This document shows, one piece after another, positions 45,299-57,000 of a DNA stretch of 64,000 nucleotides. How positions within the stretch are numbered: the first letter of the stretch is position 1; each line of letters starts with the position of its first letter. A program made the position numbers and the translations under genes. Below the pieces are notes generated by a model, which saw only the letters and a program-made list of their open reading frames with translations, ran no database searches and was not told where the DNA came from. Source of the DNA: Paratrimastix pyriformis (Eukaryota; Preaxostyla; Paratrimastigidae); NCBI GenBank assembly GCA_027972325.1, contig JAPMOS010000058.1:139001-203000 (forward strand). The letters run 5' to 3'.

Positions 45299-45580
45299 AC
45301 ACCATCCCCACCCATCCGCCCCTCCCCACCCATCCGCCCCTCCCCACCCATCCGCCCCGCGCCCCGCGCCCCGCGCCCCGCGCCCCGCGCCCCGCGCCCG
45401 CGCCCCGCGCCCCGCGCCCCGCGCCCCGCGCCCCCGCGCCCCGCGCCCCCGCGCCCCGCGCCCCGCGCCCCGCGCCCCGCGCCCCGCGCCCGCGCCCCGC
45501 GCCCCCGCGCCCCGCGCCCCGCGCCCCGCGCCCCGCGCCCCGCGCCCCGCGCCCCGCGCCCCGCGCCCCGCGCCCCACCG
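45257..45580. repeat. Poly-C, CA and CCGCGCC arrays between convergent genes
   Basis: A run of about 28 C passes into about eight CA units, three CCCATCCGCCCCTC-type units, and then about 235 bp of CCGCGCC heptamers with occasional one-base changes. Frames through it (Arg-Gly-Ala repeats) are not coding. Confidence 0.95.
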
Positions 45581-45671
45581 CCAGTGAATGGAGTTGACGA
45601 GGGCACAGTGTATTGGTAATTCGCGCAGCGAGCGGGCTCACAAAAGCGAGGTAAGAAAGAAGCTGCTTCAA

Positions 45672-48012
45672 TTATTCATCATCGACATCGTCGTCGAGAA
45701 TCTGAAGAGGGATCTCATCAGAGTCGAAATCTGTGCGGGGAGGCGATGTGAGCGCAGTTGTCGAGGGTGGTTCGATGTAGAGGACGTACTGATTGAAAGC
45801 GAGAAAGTCATTGACCACCACTTGGGACTTGTACGGCTTCATATGGGCAGGGACGACGAAGACGAGGGAAATGGGTTCACGGCAACCGAGCGCGAAGGCC
45901 AGCTTCTTGAACTGCTGCGTCCGTCCGTTTTTAATGGGGTGGGTGGCCGCTATCAGGATGGGAAAGATGATGCCAACTCGAGCTCAGATGCTGCCGACGG
46001 ACAGACCCGTCGTCATTTGGAAGAACACGGGCGGTTGGGCGGGATCGGGGTAAAAGAGGGCGTCGATTGCGGGGAAGTTGGCCTGGCTAGGGATCCAGTA
46101 GACGGCATCGGGACTGGGGACAACATCCCCAGGGGTTTTGAAGACGCGCGCGGGATGGGGTGTGAAGCGAAGGGGCAGGGAATGGGGGGACGGCAACAAC
46201 GCCTGGGCCTCCAATTGACAGTCGAGTTTGCTGAGGTAGCTGTGAGCCACGTCTTCGAAGTAATCGCCCTGGAGACGGGCCAGTTGAGGGGAGATGGTTT
46301 TTCGCAATGCAAATTCTGCCATAGTCCGCTCGATTTTCAGCCTCAGTAGGTCTTTGACCAGACACCGCAGGTAGGGGGTGCCCGGACGGATTTGGCGCCG
46401 CTCCAAGGAACTCGAAGGGAAAATTTGGAAGATGTGGTGGTGCTGGTCCGGGTCTCCGAATTCATTTGCCAGGGCATCCACCGTAGTGTTGGGGTTGACA
46501 CCTATCGAGACGAAAGATCGCAGGTGACATGCGGAAATGATCACGATCAAAAGGGGTTCGACCATCCAAACGGGTGCGGAATGCCTGGTCGGTCCGGGCC
46601 AAGAACTCCTCTTGAGACAACGTGCACTGCAGCTCTCTGGCCAGCCGCGCGATGCCCCCGTAATGGGTGAAGAGCTTTTTCAGCTCCGGGGACTCAGGGA
46701 AAATGGGCGTCAGTTCCTCGTAGGACCAGAGGGGCAGGTAAAGCTGCATGGGCGAGAATTTGAGGGTCCAGTTCATTCGGGCGGTCGTGATGACAAGAAC
46801 TCGGTGGCTCTCGGGGACACAACTGGCCAAATCCACAGAATCGGCGACAATGAAAAGCGGAGGGGCACGGGCGTCCGCCGGAGGCGCGGTGGTCAAAATG
46901 TTCTTGATTTGACTCCCGGCGATCCGTGACCAGAGGCCATCGGCATAGAGGAACCCATTGTTGAGTTGTTGTTGGAGGTACAGCACCCGCCCACCCGGGG
47001 GGAAGCTGGCGAGCTGGCGGACGAACCAGTAGACGAAGAACAGCGACTTGCCAATGCCGGGGGTTCCCGAGAGGACAACGACGCGGGTTTTAGTAGTTAA
47101 AAGGTCTAATGGCGGGTCAGCGCGCATCCAGGCAGACAAACCGAAAAGGCGGACCAGGTGGTGACGGGGCCATGAAAACCGATTGTATCTTGTCGAAGGC
47201 CGTTGGGTAACAGTCGCGCACGAGAAAGCGAGGAGTGGTGGTCCGGAAGTGAGCCGCGACCTCCGGGGGGATCTCCCAGATCTGGGGGCCGGGGGGAGGC
47301 AACTGTGTCTTCGGGATTTCAGCGGCTGAAGCCGTCTTCGGGATTTCAGCGGCTGAAGCCGTCTTCGGGATTTCAGCGGCTGAAGCCGTCTTCGGGATTT
47401 CAGCGGCTGAAGCCCTCTTCGGGATTTCAGCGGCTGAAGCCCTCTTCGCGAACTGGACGAGGAGGTTGAGCGCTTCAAAAGAAAAGCGGTGGTGGAGGTG
47501 AAAGGTCAGGGCTTGATTGCTTCAGACCAGTGGTTGCGTCCTGTGGAGCAGGGCCCGTGACGGAAGTGGATGCTGGAACGTCGGCTCCTTCACAGGGGTT
47601 ATTGATCAGGGAAAAGCACAAGTATGAGCCATGATGCGTGGAAAACCAACAACACAAGAGAGAGAGCAGAGAGAGCAGAGAGAGAGCAGAGAGAGAGAGA
47701 GCAGAGAGAGAGAGAGACCTGAAGTCGCTCTGAACACTAAATGAGGTTCAAGCCGCGCAAGCGGCAACGTATCGGCACCAAGTTCCGTAGACACCGGTCC
47801 CACGCCATACGAAGTGACCAAGAATGAGATTTTTGGAATCTGGGCGACGTTGAAATGAGAAGCAATAGTCTGTTTGATGATGGCGAAATCCTGCCCCAGA
47901 TCAAGGTAGAGAAGTTTCGCGTCATTCCCATCGACAGAGACACTAGAAGGATGTCATATGATTCAATTTCAGACACACGCAAACAGACAGGACTGGAGTG
48001 CCTGCGGCTTCC
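45672..48012 (-). CDS. Crinkler-type (CRN) protein: header, repeats, P-loop NTPase and nuclease-like end; looks whole
   Basis: The ATG at 48012 (MEAAGTPVL) joins in frame to a header with ubiquitin-like character: LYLDLGQDFAIIKQTIASHFNVAQIPKISFLV...LARLEPHLVFRATS. A linker follows, then a 9-residue repeat K(T/R)ASAAEIP (about five copies), IPPEVAAHFRTTTPRFLVRDCYPTAFDKI and the NTPase core TKTRVVVLSGTPGIGKSLFFVYWFVRQL (Walker A) with LFIVADSVDLASC, VLVITTA and MQLYLPLWSYEELTPIF. The C-terminal part has FPAIDALFYPDPAQPPVFFQMTTA.THPIK and LAFALGCREPISLVFVVPAH, the pattern of the PD-(D/E)XK-like nuclease end of CRN/RHS proteins. All parts can be joined by introns with donors GTCTGT, GTCTCT, GTCTGA, GTCCGC and GTCTGT. 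Proposed roles in other eukaryotes are effector or intragenomic-conflict functions; nothing here shows which. It shares an upstream block with the gene at 49016. Confidence 0.75.
47311..47448 (-). repeat. 27-bp in-frame coding repeat in the CRN gene
   Basis: About five nearly perfect 27-bp units encode the 9-residue repeat K(T/R)ASAAEIP between header and NTPase. Near-identity at the DNA level points to recent expansion. Confidence 0.9.
47658..47718 (-). repeat. (AGAG)n purine tract in a CRN intron
   Basis: AGAGAGAGC-type units of about 60 bp directly follow a GTCTCT donor on the minus strand, so the intron starts with a CT repeat. Confidence 0.85.
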
Positions 48013-48037
48013 ATCGAGAGTCGTCGGAAAAACCCCG

Positions 48038-48087
48038 AACGAACACCCCCAGGGGGTTATATACGTTGACACGGGGGTGGTCACGAG
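48038..48087 (-). promoter_or_regulatory. Shared promoter-like block upstream of the CRN gene
   Basis: On the minus strand this reads CGTGACCACCCCCGTG, two bases, AACGTATATAACCCCCTGG, and ends about 30 nt before the CRN start codon. Nearly the same block occurs in opposite orientation at 48909-48948 ahead of the gene at 49016. The TATATAA element makes a core promoter role likely. Confidence 0.6.
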
Positions 48088-48908
48088 CTATTTTTCCGGC
48101 TGACTTGGCCACTGCCACCGAAGCTGACCACGACAGCCATCAAAAATCAAGATGGGATGCTCTTCTTCCTATGGCGCGGAATTGGGCGATTCGCCCGAGC
48201 CGTTCTCTGTGGGGAGCATCAATAATGCTGTGCGTTCATCGAGTTGACAACCAACCTTCTGACATTGATTCCGCCCTTCGCAGGGCTATTTTAAAACAAC
48301 TTATGATTGAAATTTGGGTTAAAAACGCTGATCTGGTGCCGAGTAGCCTCATGGATCATCTTGCCCACTTTGACGATCAGCCCGTTATCGACTCTCGAAA
48401 ATGGGATCCACCTTCACGTTTCAGTCTGTCCCACCAAGCTGGATGGTTTTCTCGCGCTTTTCCAGGATGGCGGTAAATTCGGGCGCCGCACGGGCGAGGA
48501 ATCAGTTTGAATGCTGTTTTTCTGTGAGGGGTATGTGAGTATTGTGTTGGCGAATAGAGAATTGCGATTTGATGCCCGCATCGGATTTTGACATCAGTCG
48601 ATCATTTTTTCCATCAAACATGGTTCGCCACCTGGTAGAACCTTTTTCGACCCTTCGGCGGATTTCTTTTTGGAAGAGGTATCGTCCGCACTGCGGGGCG
48701 TTTGGGTACAACCATATAGCCGAGGCTGCACCGGATATGGCACCCATCGTCGGGCCCCCACGGTGACCCCGCGTTGCACCAAAGGGCTAAACGCCACTAC
48801 GAGCCCCCAGGCCCAGGTGACTCCTGGGGTCAGAAAAAGGCCCGGGGGCCCCGGGCGGGAGAACTACTGGGTACGGTATGTTTCAAACTTCTCGGCCGCT
48901 TTTTGAAC
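48088..48908. other. Unassigned stretch between two divergent CRN-cluster genes
   Basis: About 820 bp of moderate GC. Short plus-strand frames (for example LRRAILKQLMIEIWVKNADL near 48270-48340, and FFPSNMVRHLVEPFSTLRRISFWKRY near 48600-48680) show protein-like composition but no recognised domain. It may be an extra exon set or decayed coding sequence. Confidence 0.4.
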
Positions 48909-48948
48909 CCGTGACCACCCCCGTGATAACGTATATTACCCCCTGGAA
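48909..48948 (+). promoter_or_regulatory. Shared promoter-like block upstream of the 49016 gene
   Basis: CCGTGACCACCCCCGTGATA, then ACGTATATTACCCCCTGG, the plus-strand counterpart of the block at 48038-48087. It lies about 35 bp before hairpin copy 3. Confidence 0.6.
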
Positions 48949-48980
48949 CACCCCGAAATCCTCGCGCCAGTCAGTCCCGT

Positions 48981-49007
48981 GTTAATGCAGCCTCGTGTGA
49001 GGCTAAC
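48981..49007 (+). promoter_or_regulatory. Bulged hairpin motif, copy 3
   Basis: GTTA, ATGCA, GCCTC, loop GTGT, GAGGC, TAAC. It has the same bulge and stem lengths as copy 2. The bases GTTA/TAAC and GCCTC/GAGGC are kept in all three copies, while loop and flanks vary. The first downstream ATG is at 49016. Confidence 0.65.
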
Positions 49008-49015
49008 TAAGGAGC

Positions 49016-50130
49016 CATGAGAAAGAAATCACAAAAGGTTTTGTCCCCCAGTTCCCCCGTCACCTCATCACCCCCGATAGGCTCGAGCCGGATCTTCGCC
49101 CGTAAATGTGACCGGCGAAATGTCGCCGTGGCTCGCCGAAACTGGCCGAAACTGGCCGAGACTGGACTGGACTGACTTCCGTTCACTCCCCGACCCCGCC
49201 ACGAGAACCCTGCCCCCCCTGGTTTTCTCACCGCCCTTGGACGCACCCTCCCTCAGACACCTTCGTCGCCAGTGTCGCAGCCCTGAGCGCTTTGCTCCCC
49301 TCCCTCAGGCCTCCACATCATCGCGGGCCCCCGGCGGCAGAGGTCGTCCAGGCCAAGGCGGAGAAGATGATTGTCAGCCGCTCAACCCTCAATGTGCCAA
49401 CTCAGGCCGAGATCCGGCGGCGAATCGAAGTCGAAGTCTGAGCTCCGCCCCCCGGCACGCAAAAGGGTGATCACTTTGCGACCAACTTTTTTTTCCCCAG
49501 GAAATGCCGACGTGCCTCCCAGGTGCCTTTCTCGGTGCTCGTGGCCGCGCCACTCCCCCCGCCCTCAATTCCTCCCAACGAGAGACTTTACGGCGGCTCG
49601 TCTCGCAAGCGATGAAGAACGCCACAGACGAGGAGAAGCTCATGCAGCCCTCCCGCGCCATCCTCGACCTGTTTCGCGTGACTGCCGGCTCGCCTGCAGA
49701 GGTGAACGACACCTCCAACTCGCCCCTTTCCTTCTTCGGAAAGACCAAACCTGATTTCTGTGTGGTTGCCCACCCAGGCGGCCCGCCCAGCCTGGCCAAC
49801 TTGCTCGTCCCCGTCGAGTTGAAATCAGAGCTCTGCTGGGGGGATGCCCTTCCTGATGCCATCGGCTACGGCGCACGCCTGCTCGACGCACACCGGCTCC
49901 GGCAATCCATCTTTGTGATCGCCCTGGGGCCCAACCGCCTCCAGTTGGCCCTGTTGGAGCGGCACGAGCAAGAAATCACTTTCACCCGGACGGCCCCGCT
50001 CGCTTTGCTGGTTCCCCGGGGCCACGGGACGGCCAATGGGGAGCTGAATGAAGAGGGTCTTTTTCTCCGCACCGCACCCACCGGACGGTTCGCGCTCTTT
50101 TCCTGTGGCTATCAATGTTTGTTGAGCTGA
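49016..50130 (+). CDS. Unknown protein with a PD-(D/E)XK-like domain
   Basis: Secure coding begins about 49350 with AEVVQAKAEKMIVSRSTLNVPTQAEIRRRIEVE, spliced to EMPTCLPGAFLGARG (an internal GTCTGA donor and CCCCAG acceptor fit). The main exon runs on through LRRLVSQAMKNATDEEKLM, SFFGKTKPDFCVVAHPG, LANLLVPVELKSELCWGDALPDAIGYGARLLDAHRLRQSIFVIALGPNRLQLALLE and ends GRFALFSCGYQCLLS. The order PDF...VPVELKS...AIGYGARLL..R.SIFVIAL resembles the restriction-nuclease-like region found before FunK1-type kinases and in some CRN-associated proteins: Asp of PDF, Glu-x-Lys of ELK. No kinase domain follows. Start site is uncertain (49016 is the first ATG after the hairpin; 49367 is an alternative). Shared upstream motifs suggest membership in the same gene family network as the CRN gene. 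Confidence 0.55.
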
Positions 50131-50237
50131 CTCGAGATCTGTTATCGAGCCAGGCCAAAAATTGGGGAATTGGGAAAACAGGCCAGAAACAAATTAATAG
50201 AAGAATAAGGCAATTTACTGGATCACAAGAAGATAAT

Positions 50238-52120
50238 TCAATCGAACCCGTCGGACTTGGAAATTGGCCGAAGAGGTGGGGCAGTCACCACATCGAGAAC
50301 CTCGTGAATCACCTGCACACATGTGGGGAAGACAGATGATGTGTGAGTTGAAGAACAGTGCCGTGGACCGACCTGTTCGTCGAAGAGGATGGAGAGGTGC
50401 GATCGGCCGGGCCACCGCTTCACCGTCACGGGCTGTGTCTGGGTGCTGGCCCACTGCTGGCAGTAGGACAGCGACTTCTACGGGAGGGGGGATGGCGGGT
50501 TGCAGTCGCGGTGAGGAAACGGCAGGGGCACGGCGGTGCACCCCAGACCAGGGGAACGGTGCCGTCGCCCGTGGTGTAGAGCAGGCCCGGGTTCTGGTCG
50601 AACGAGTCCCCGTACCGCAGCCGGCCCTCGGTGGGGACGGCCGTCCCGTAGATGCAGTGAGTGGGCACGCGGGGCGGGCCCAGGACGTGGATGCTCTGGT
50701 TGCGCGTATGTCCGTAGATGGCGGCCGTGTCCTGGTGGCGGCGACCAGGGGGGGGGGGGGGGGGGTGAGCGACCAGATCCAGATGGCGGAAGGGTGGGTT
50801 ACGGACCGGGTCGAGGGAGGCGAAGAGGTCCGCCAGCTGGGCGCCGGTGTAGGTGCGGTTGTTCGTCTGCACCAGGATCTCATCTGCGTAGGCCTCGGCC
50901 TCGGGGACCATCCACACGGCGCCCCCTAAAGGATGGATGGGGATGACCCCGCCAAAACAGAAGTCGCCTCCTGGCAAAGGACCAGAAGGGGGGCAGACCG
51001 CTCTTGCGCATGGTCTGGCGGATGTCCAGGTGGGGCAGGACCTCAATGTCCCCCATGTGGGCACCCAGGTTGTCCCCCGACACCACAACCCGGAGCCCCT
51101 TCGTCGCGCCCAGCCAGGGCGCCGAGAGGGTCACAAGACCCGCCACGTAGCGATCTTTCCATTCCTGGGGCATCTGAGCCAGCAGATAGGCCATCTAGGA
51201 GGGGAGGAGAGGGAGGCCGGTGGTTGGGGGTCGGGGACTGGCCACGGCCGGGGCGGACCTTCAACCCGCCCATCGAGTGGGTCACCAGGTAGGCAGGCCG
51301 GTCACCGTTCTGCCGGTATGTGTCCTCGATCAGCCGGGCGAAGGTCTCCCAGCTCCGCTCGGCGTCGACCATGTCGGCGGGCATCCGGAAGTCGTAGGGC
51401 ATCCCCCGGAGCTCGACCCCCGGCCGGTAACCCAGCTTCACCAGAGCATCAATCAAGCTGTTGGAAAAGGTGAAGAGCAGAGAGAGGGTGAGGCGAGGGT
51501 GGCGGTGAAGTGTAGAGGGGCGGAGGGATGGGGGCAACGACAGACTGTGAGAAGTAGGACGTGAAATCGATCGGAAACCCAAGAACCCGACTCAAATAGT
51601 TGATGCCATCCAAGCCACCAAAGTCCCGTGGCCGAATGTGGACCCCCTGCCGGGGACTGTACCGGTTGGCGGCCGGGTCATAGTTCAGGGTGAGCTCCTC
51701 GAAGAAGCAGTTCCGAGTGAAGAGCAGATTGGGAATGTTGAGCCAGAGCGGTTCGTAGTGGTCGGTGTGTTTTGGACAGGACCAGTGATAGTCAAAGCCC
51801 GTAAGCTGGGCCTCCAGAACACTGCCACCCAGGCCAGGAACAAAAATGATGGGATGTCGATCCTGCGCGATCTGATCGAGGGATACTTTGCGAGACGCCA
51901 AATAATTGTGAACAAGTTCGATCGGTACCACTGGGGTCCGAGCTCCAAAGAGAGCGCTCTGGGTCGCATCCTTCGGAGGACTGGGCAGAGAGAAGAGAAC
52001 ATCTTCGGCCGGCCACTCAGCCGATCGGGTTCCTTGCTGGCGATTCGGAGACGCCGAAGAGACCCCGCACATAACAAGGAGGACGAGCAACACCACCCGA
52101 TACACTCCCTTGTTCGTCAT
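50238..52120 (-). CDS. LCAT/lysosomal phospholipase A2 family acyltransferase
   Basis: A signal peptide (MTNKGVYRVVLLVLLVMCGVSSA) at 52120 precedes an alpha/beta-hydrolase of the LCAT/PLA2G15 family, which moves or releases phospholipid acyl chains in secreted or lysosomal settings. Blocks: HPIIFVPGLGGSVLEAQL, HYEPLWLNIPNLL (lid), LIDALVKLGYRPGVELRGMPYDFRM, SWETFARLIEDTY, PAYLVTHSMGGLK (nucleophile Ser), MAYLLAQMPQEWKDRYVAGLVTLSAPWLGATK, GLLYTTGDGTVPL (catalytic Asp) and WPGRSHLSIL (catalytic His), ending LRPISKSDGFD. The full Ser-Asp-His triad is present. Six introns: donors GTCTGT, GTCCGC, GTCTGC, GTCGCT, GTCTGG and GTCGGT, each confirmed by frame. The stop lies about 110 bp from the convergent gene end at 50130. 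The start is 214 bp after the end of the upstream RNA-repair gene, same strand. Confidence 0.9.
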
Positions 52121-52333
52121 CCTTCGTCCCAGACCCAAATGCCTGCGGGCGCCATGCCCCGGCAGAGAAAGGCTAAACCCGGGTAATTTTTGAATACAAA
52201 AAGCCACAAAAAACGGGACTGACCGGCTTTCAGAGCCATCCAAAACGCGCAATACGTTTGCCCCATCATTCGTACACGATCGGCATGCCTCAGTAGAAAG
52301 CATTCTCTCATCGGCAAAGGCCCGGAGCAGCCC

Positions 52334-53972
52334 TCAGAGATGGGAAGGGAGCAGCCCAGCCCGGGCGAGGCCGCCCCTTGGGCACTGCAGGATGCTGAGG
52401 GTGCACCCTTCGGCCAGGGCGCCCGAGTCGCGGGCCCACTGGTCCCAGGCGGCCTTGAGGCTCTGCAGGGGTCCCATCAGGGGGCCCGCCAGGGGCGCGG
52501 CCGGCATGGGGGCCGAGGGGCCCGTGAGCCCGGGGGCCGACGGGTCGGGGGCCTGCACCCAGGCGGGGGCCGTGGCAGCCAGGCCCACGTAGAAGGTGGC
52601 CGGGTGGGAGCACTCCTCCGAGCAGACCGTGATCGGCTGCCCCTCGGCCGCTGGGGGGCGGGGCGTGGACAAGATCGGGTGATGAGCTGCTGGGGGGGGG
52701 GGGGGGGGGGGGGGGGGCTGGGGGCCTAATTGCTGCACGTTCATGTGGTCTGGGCGGGGCGGGGCGGGCCGACGGACGGGGGGCGGGGCGGATGCCGGTC
52801 AGGTAGCGGTCGAGGGGCATGGCGAAGAGGGTCGGGCTGGCCCCCTCGATCTCCTCCAGGAAGCCCGCCAGCCGGCTCTGCTCCCAGCAGCCCCCGCCCA
52901 AGATCATGGCCATCATGGAGGGGAGGGTTGACATGAGCAAGGAGGTCATGGGGGTGGGGTGCGGGGTGGTCGGGGCGGGGCGGGTGGGCTGGTGCGGGTT
53001 TGGCCTACGGACCTCCATCCAGCCGCAGGCCTCGGCCTGGCGGAGGGGGCTGGAGGCGCGCAGGTGGAGGATCAGGTAGGCCGGGCACCGCTCGAAGAAG
53101 GGCGCCTCCTCGAACAGGGCGGCCCACTCTGCCGCCACACACACCCACGCCACCCGCCGCCCCCCGAGTCGCCATGAATGAAGCCGCCGAACACCTAATG
53201 GAAGGGGCGCAGGCCCAAGCGGGGGGGAGGGAGGGAGGGGGGCGGGGCGGGGCGGGGCGGGACGGGACGGGACGGGACGGGACTGGGGGCGTCAGGCGGA
53301 CCCTGGGTGGATGCGGCCCGGGCCGCGAGGGCGGCCGCGCGGCGCCACTCGGCCTTGAGGATGAGGGCCGTCGAGCGGGTCACGTGGCGGGCCGTGTTGG
53401 GGTGGGGCGGCACCGGGCTCAGCACGGGCGCCCGCCAGTCGGCCGGCTGCTGGGGCTTCCAGAGGCCCCAGATCTCCTGCGAGGCCCCCCCGCGCCCGGC
53501 GGCGGGGGCAGGGGCGTTCGCTGGGGCGGCCGGGTCGCACCGGACGGGCCGCGGCCAGGCCCACTCGGCAAGCTGCCACCACCACCACCACCACCAGCGT
53601 CCCCGGGGGGGCAGCCAGGTGGCGCCAGGTGAGGTGTGGGGCGTGGGGGGCAGGACGCATGTGGGGCGTGGGGGGGCATGGGGCATGGGGCAGGGCTCAT
53701 GTGGGGCATGGGGCAGGGGGCGTGCGCTGACCATGGCGAAGTGGTCGCGGACGAGGGCCGCCAGGGCATCGGGCCCGGGGGCCGTCGGGGGGTGGGCCGC
53801 GTGGGCCAGGCAGGCCGCAGCGGCGGTGATGGCGTGCGAGATGCCCCCGTAGAAGCCCAGCGCGCACGAGCTCACCCCGCGCGCCTTCGCCTGTCCGCCC
53901 ATCCACATCCCCCACCGGCCCGAGGCGAGCCCCAGCAGCGATGATGATGGTGATGGTGATGGTGGTGGTGGT

Positions 53973-54016
<44 letters not shown>

Positions 54017-57000
54017 AGGAGGAGGAGGAGGAGGAGGAGGAGGAGGAGGAGGAGGAGGAGGAGGAGGAGGAGGAGGAGGAGGAGGAGGAGGAGGAGGAGG
54101 AGGAGGAGGAGGAGGAGAGGTCCCCCACCGCCTGTGCTGCCCGCCCCTCGGCCAGTGGGAGGGGGCAATACCGGATGGCGGGTGCAGGGTGTCCACGGGT
54201 CACGGGGGGGCAGGGCGGACCCATGCGCGGACGGCCCTGAGGAGGGCCCGGTAGGTGGCCAGGTCGGGGACGGCCTGCAGCAGGAGGGGCGCCTCGTGGA
54301 GGGCCGCCAGGGCCAGGGCCGAGGCCCCATCGAAGCGGCCCCGCAGCGACCGGGCCCCGATCCGCAGCGGGTGCTGCCACCACTCGGGCCCTGCACCACG
54401 GGGGCACGGGGCCACGGGGGCGCATCACCAACCCCCCAAACCACCCCCAAACCAGTGCCGGCACACGCACCCGCAAAGACAGGGGCAACCCATGAGGGCC
54501 GCCCAGGCCCCAGCAGCAGGGAAGGCCAGGCGGAGAGTGGGCTCCCGGGGCGGCATGCGTGTGTGTGGGGCGGCTGGCGGCTCCTGTGCGGACCGGCGGG
54601 GGCGTGGGGCCCGTAGGAGGCGTACTGGAGGTCGACCTCGAGGCCGCGGTAGCGCAGTTTGCAGACAGGCACCAGCGCGTCCGCCACCAGGCGCACGTAC
54701 TCGAGGCCCTCGCCCCCCGCGGCCACCAGCCGCTCCCGGAGGGCCTCCAGGAAGGCGGCCCCCTGCAGGGCGCCCGGCCCGATGCAGAGCAGGTCCAGGT
54801 CGCTGCCCGGGCCGGCGACCCCGAGCAGGTGCGACCCCAGCGTGAACAGCACCTGCCCACCCACCGCCCAGCCGCGCGCCCGGCCCCCCCGTCAAGCCAC
54901 CCCCCAAGCCCGGAAGTCACCCATGAGCGCGCCGCTTGGGAGGAGCCGCCCCACGGGACCGCCCACCACGACGGGGAGGGGGCAGCGGGTGCTAGGGAGG
55001 TGGAAGGGGCGGCGTACGGACGGGCTTCTCGGCGGCGGGGGGTGGAAGGGGGCGGTAGGGAGGTGGACGGGGCGGCATACGGACGGGCTTCTCGGCGGCG
55101 GGGGGCGGAGGGCTGACCCATGCCGCCCCCCAGACGATCTCCGTGCAGATGGTCTCCAGCAGCCCCACAACCTCCCTGCGCACCTCGGCCCGGGCACGCG
55201 CCGCGGCCCCGTCAGCCTCCTCGCCCTCGTCCCCGTCGGCCTCAGCCTCAGCCTCGGGCTGGCCCCTCGGGGGGGCGGCCGGCTGGCGGCTGGTGGCGGC
55301 GCAGGGCAGCTCGGCCTCGTCGGCGGGCCGTGCGTGGCGCTGCCAGAGCCAGGCGCTGCCCTCGCCCGTCCCGGCGGGGGCCCCCCGGGCGCAGGCCGGC
55401 TGGGTGGCCGCTGGGGCGGCCGGGCCGGGGCCACTGGGGCGGGGGGCGGGGGCGGGACCACACGTCGCCGTTGCCGTTGCCGTTGCCGCTGCGACCGAGG
55501 CGGGGGCCGGGGCCGGGGTGGGCGGGGCCGGGGCCGGGGCAGCCGCGAGGGGGATCCGGTGGACCACCCGGAAGGGCCCGTCGCCCGAGCGGGCGATGAG
55601 ACACACCTCGCGGGCCGTCCAGTGGAGCGGCCGCCATCCCGGCTGCCACTGCTCAGCACGCTGGCGCGCCTCCTGCCGGGGCGGGGAGCGGGGCGGCAGG
55701 CCACACCGAGGCGGGGCGGTGGGGCCAGGAAGAGCAAGAAGCGAAGAAGAAGCGAAGAAGCGGTGAGGGCCGAGGGGTGGGTGGGTGGGTGGTTGGGGTT
55801 GAGGTTGGGGTCAGGCGGGGGCTGGGGGCTGGGGGGCTGGGCTGCTGGGGGCTGGGGGCTGGGGGCTGGGGGCTGGGGCGGGGGCTGGGCGGACGATGCG
55901 TGTCTTGAAGGCGCCGACGGAGCAGTGGGGCGTGAAGCCGCCCTGCTCGGTGCCCTTGAGGGCCAGCTCGTTGCACTGCGGGTAGAGACCCTCCAGCACC
56001 CGCTGCAGCCGCTGGATGGCCGTCAGCCGCCCGGCCCCGGGCTCCTCGGGGGCAGGGATCCCCGCGCCCCCACCGCAGCACCCGTCCCCGTCCGCGCTGC
56101 AGCAGAACGCAGGCACAGGCACACACAGGCACACAGACACACAGGCACACAGGCACACAGGCACACAGGCACACAGGCACACAGGCACACAGGCACACAG
56201 GCACACAGACACACAGACACACAGGCACACAGGCACACAGGCACACAGACACACAGGCACACAGGCACACAGGCACACAGGCACACAGGCACACAGGCAC
56301 ACAGGCACACAGGCACACAGGCACACAGACACACAGACACACAGGCACACAGGCACACAGACACACAGACACACAGGCACACAGGCACACAGGCACACAG
56401 ACACACAGGCACACAGGCACACAGGCACACAGGCACACAGGCACACAGGCACACAGGCACACAGGCACACAGGCACACAGGCACACAGGCACACAGACAC
56501 ACAGGCACACAGGCACACAGGCACAGACACACAGGCACACAGGCACACAGACACACAGGCGCACAGGCACAGACACACAGACACACAGACACACAGGCAC
56601 ACAGGCACACAGACACACAGACACACAGACACACACACACACAGACACGAGACATGGGGCATGAGACACGAGACGGGAGGGCCGCTGGGGCGGACAAGCG
56701 ATGGATGCGGGGCGAGGTGTGGGCAGGGCGAAGGACACGAGCGGGACGAGGCGGGTGGGGGCATGGCTGCGGACCCGCCCGGGATGACGTCGGGCCTGAG
56801 CCAGGTGGTGCTGGAGCGGGCGTGCTCGAAGTAGCCGAACTGCCCCAGCCGGATGTGGATCGGCCCCAGCGGGCTCACCGCTACGCCCCCCAGGGGGTCC
56901 CGCCAGAAGGATCGTGCGGATGATGATGGTGGGGATGACGGGGGACGGGGACGGGATGATGACGGGCGGCAGAGACAGGTGGGTGGGTGGCGGACCCTGC

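Noticed and set aside
45199-45671. Gly-Ala-Arg and Pro-Arg-Ala repeat proteins at 45.2-45.6 kb
   Set aside because: These are frames through a CCGCGCC heptamer array between convergent genes, with no conserved flank.
56016-56900. Long open frames over the ACACAGGC array
   Set aside because: The repeat has no stop codon in several frames on both strands; the translation is a pure octamer repeat and lies between two 2H-domain exons, so it is intron.
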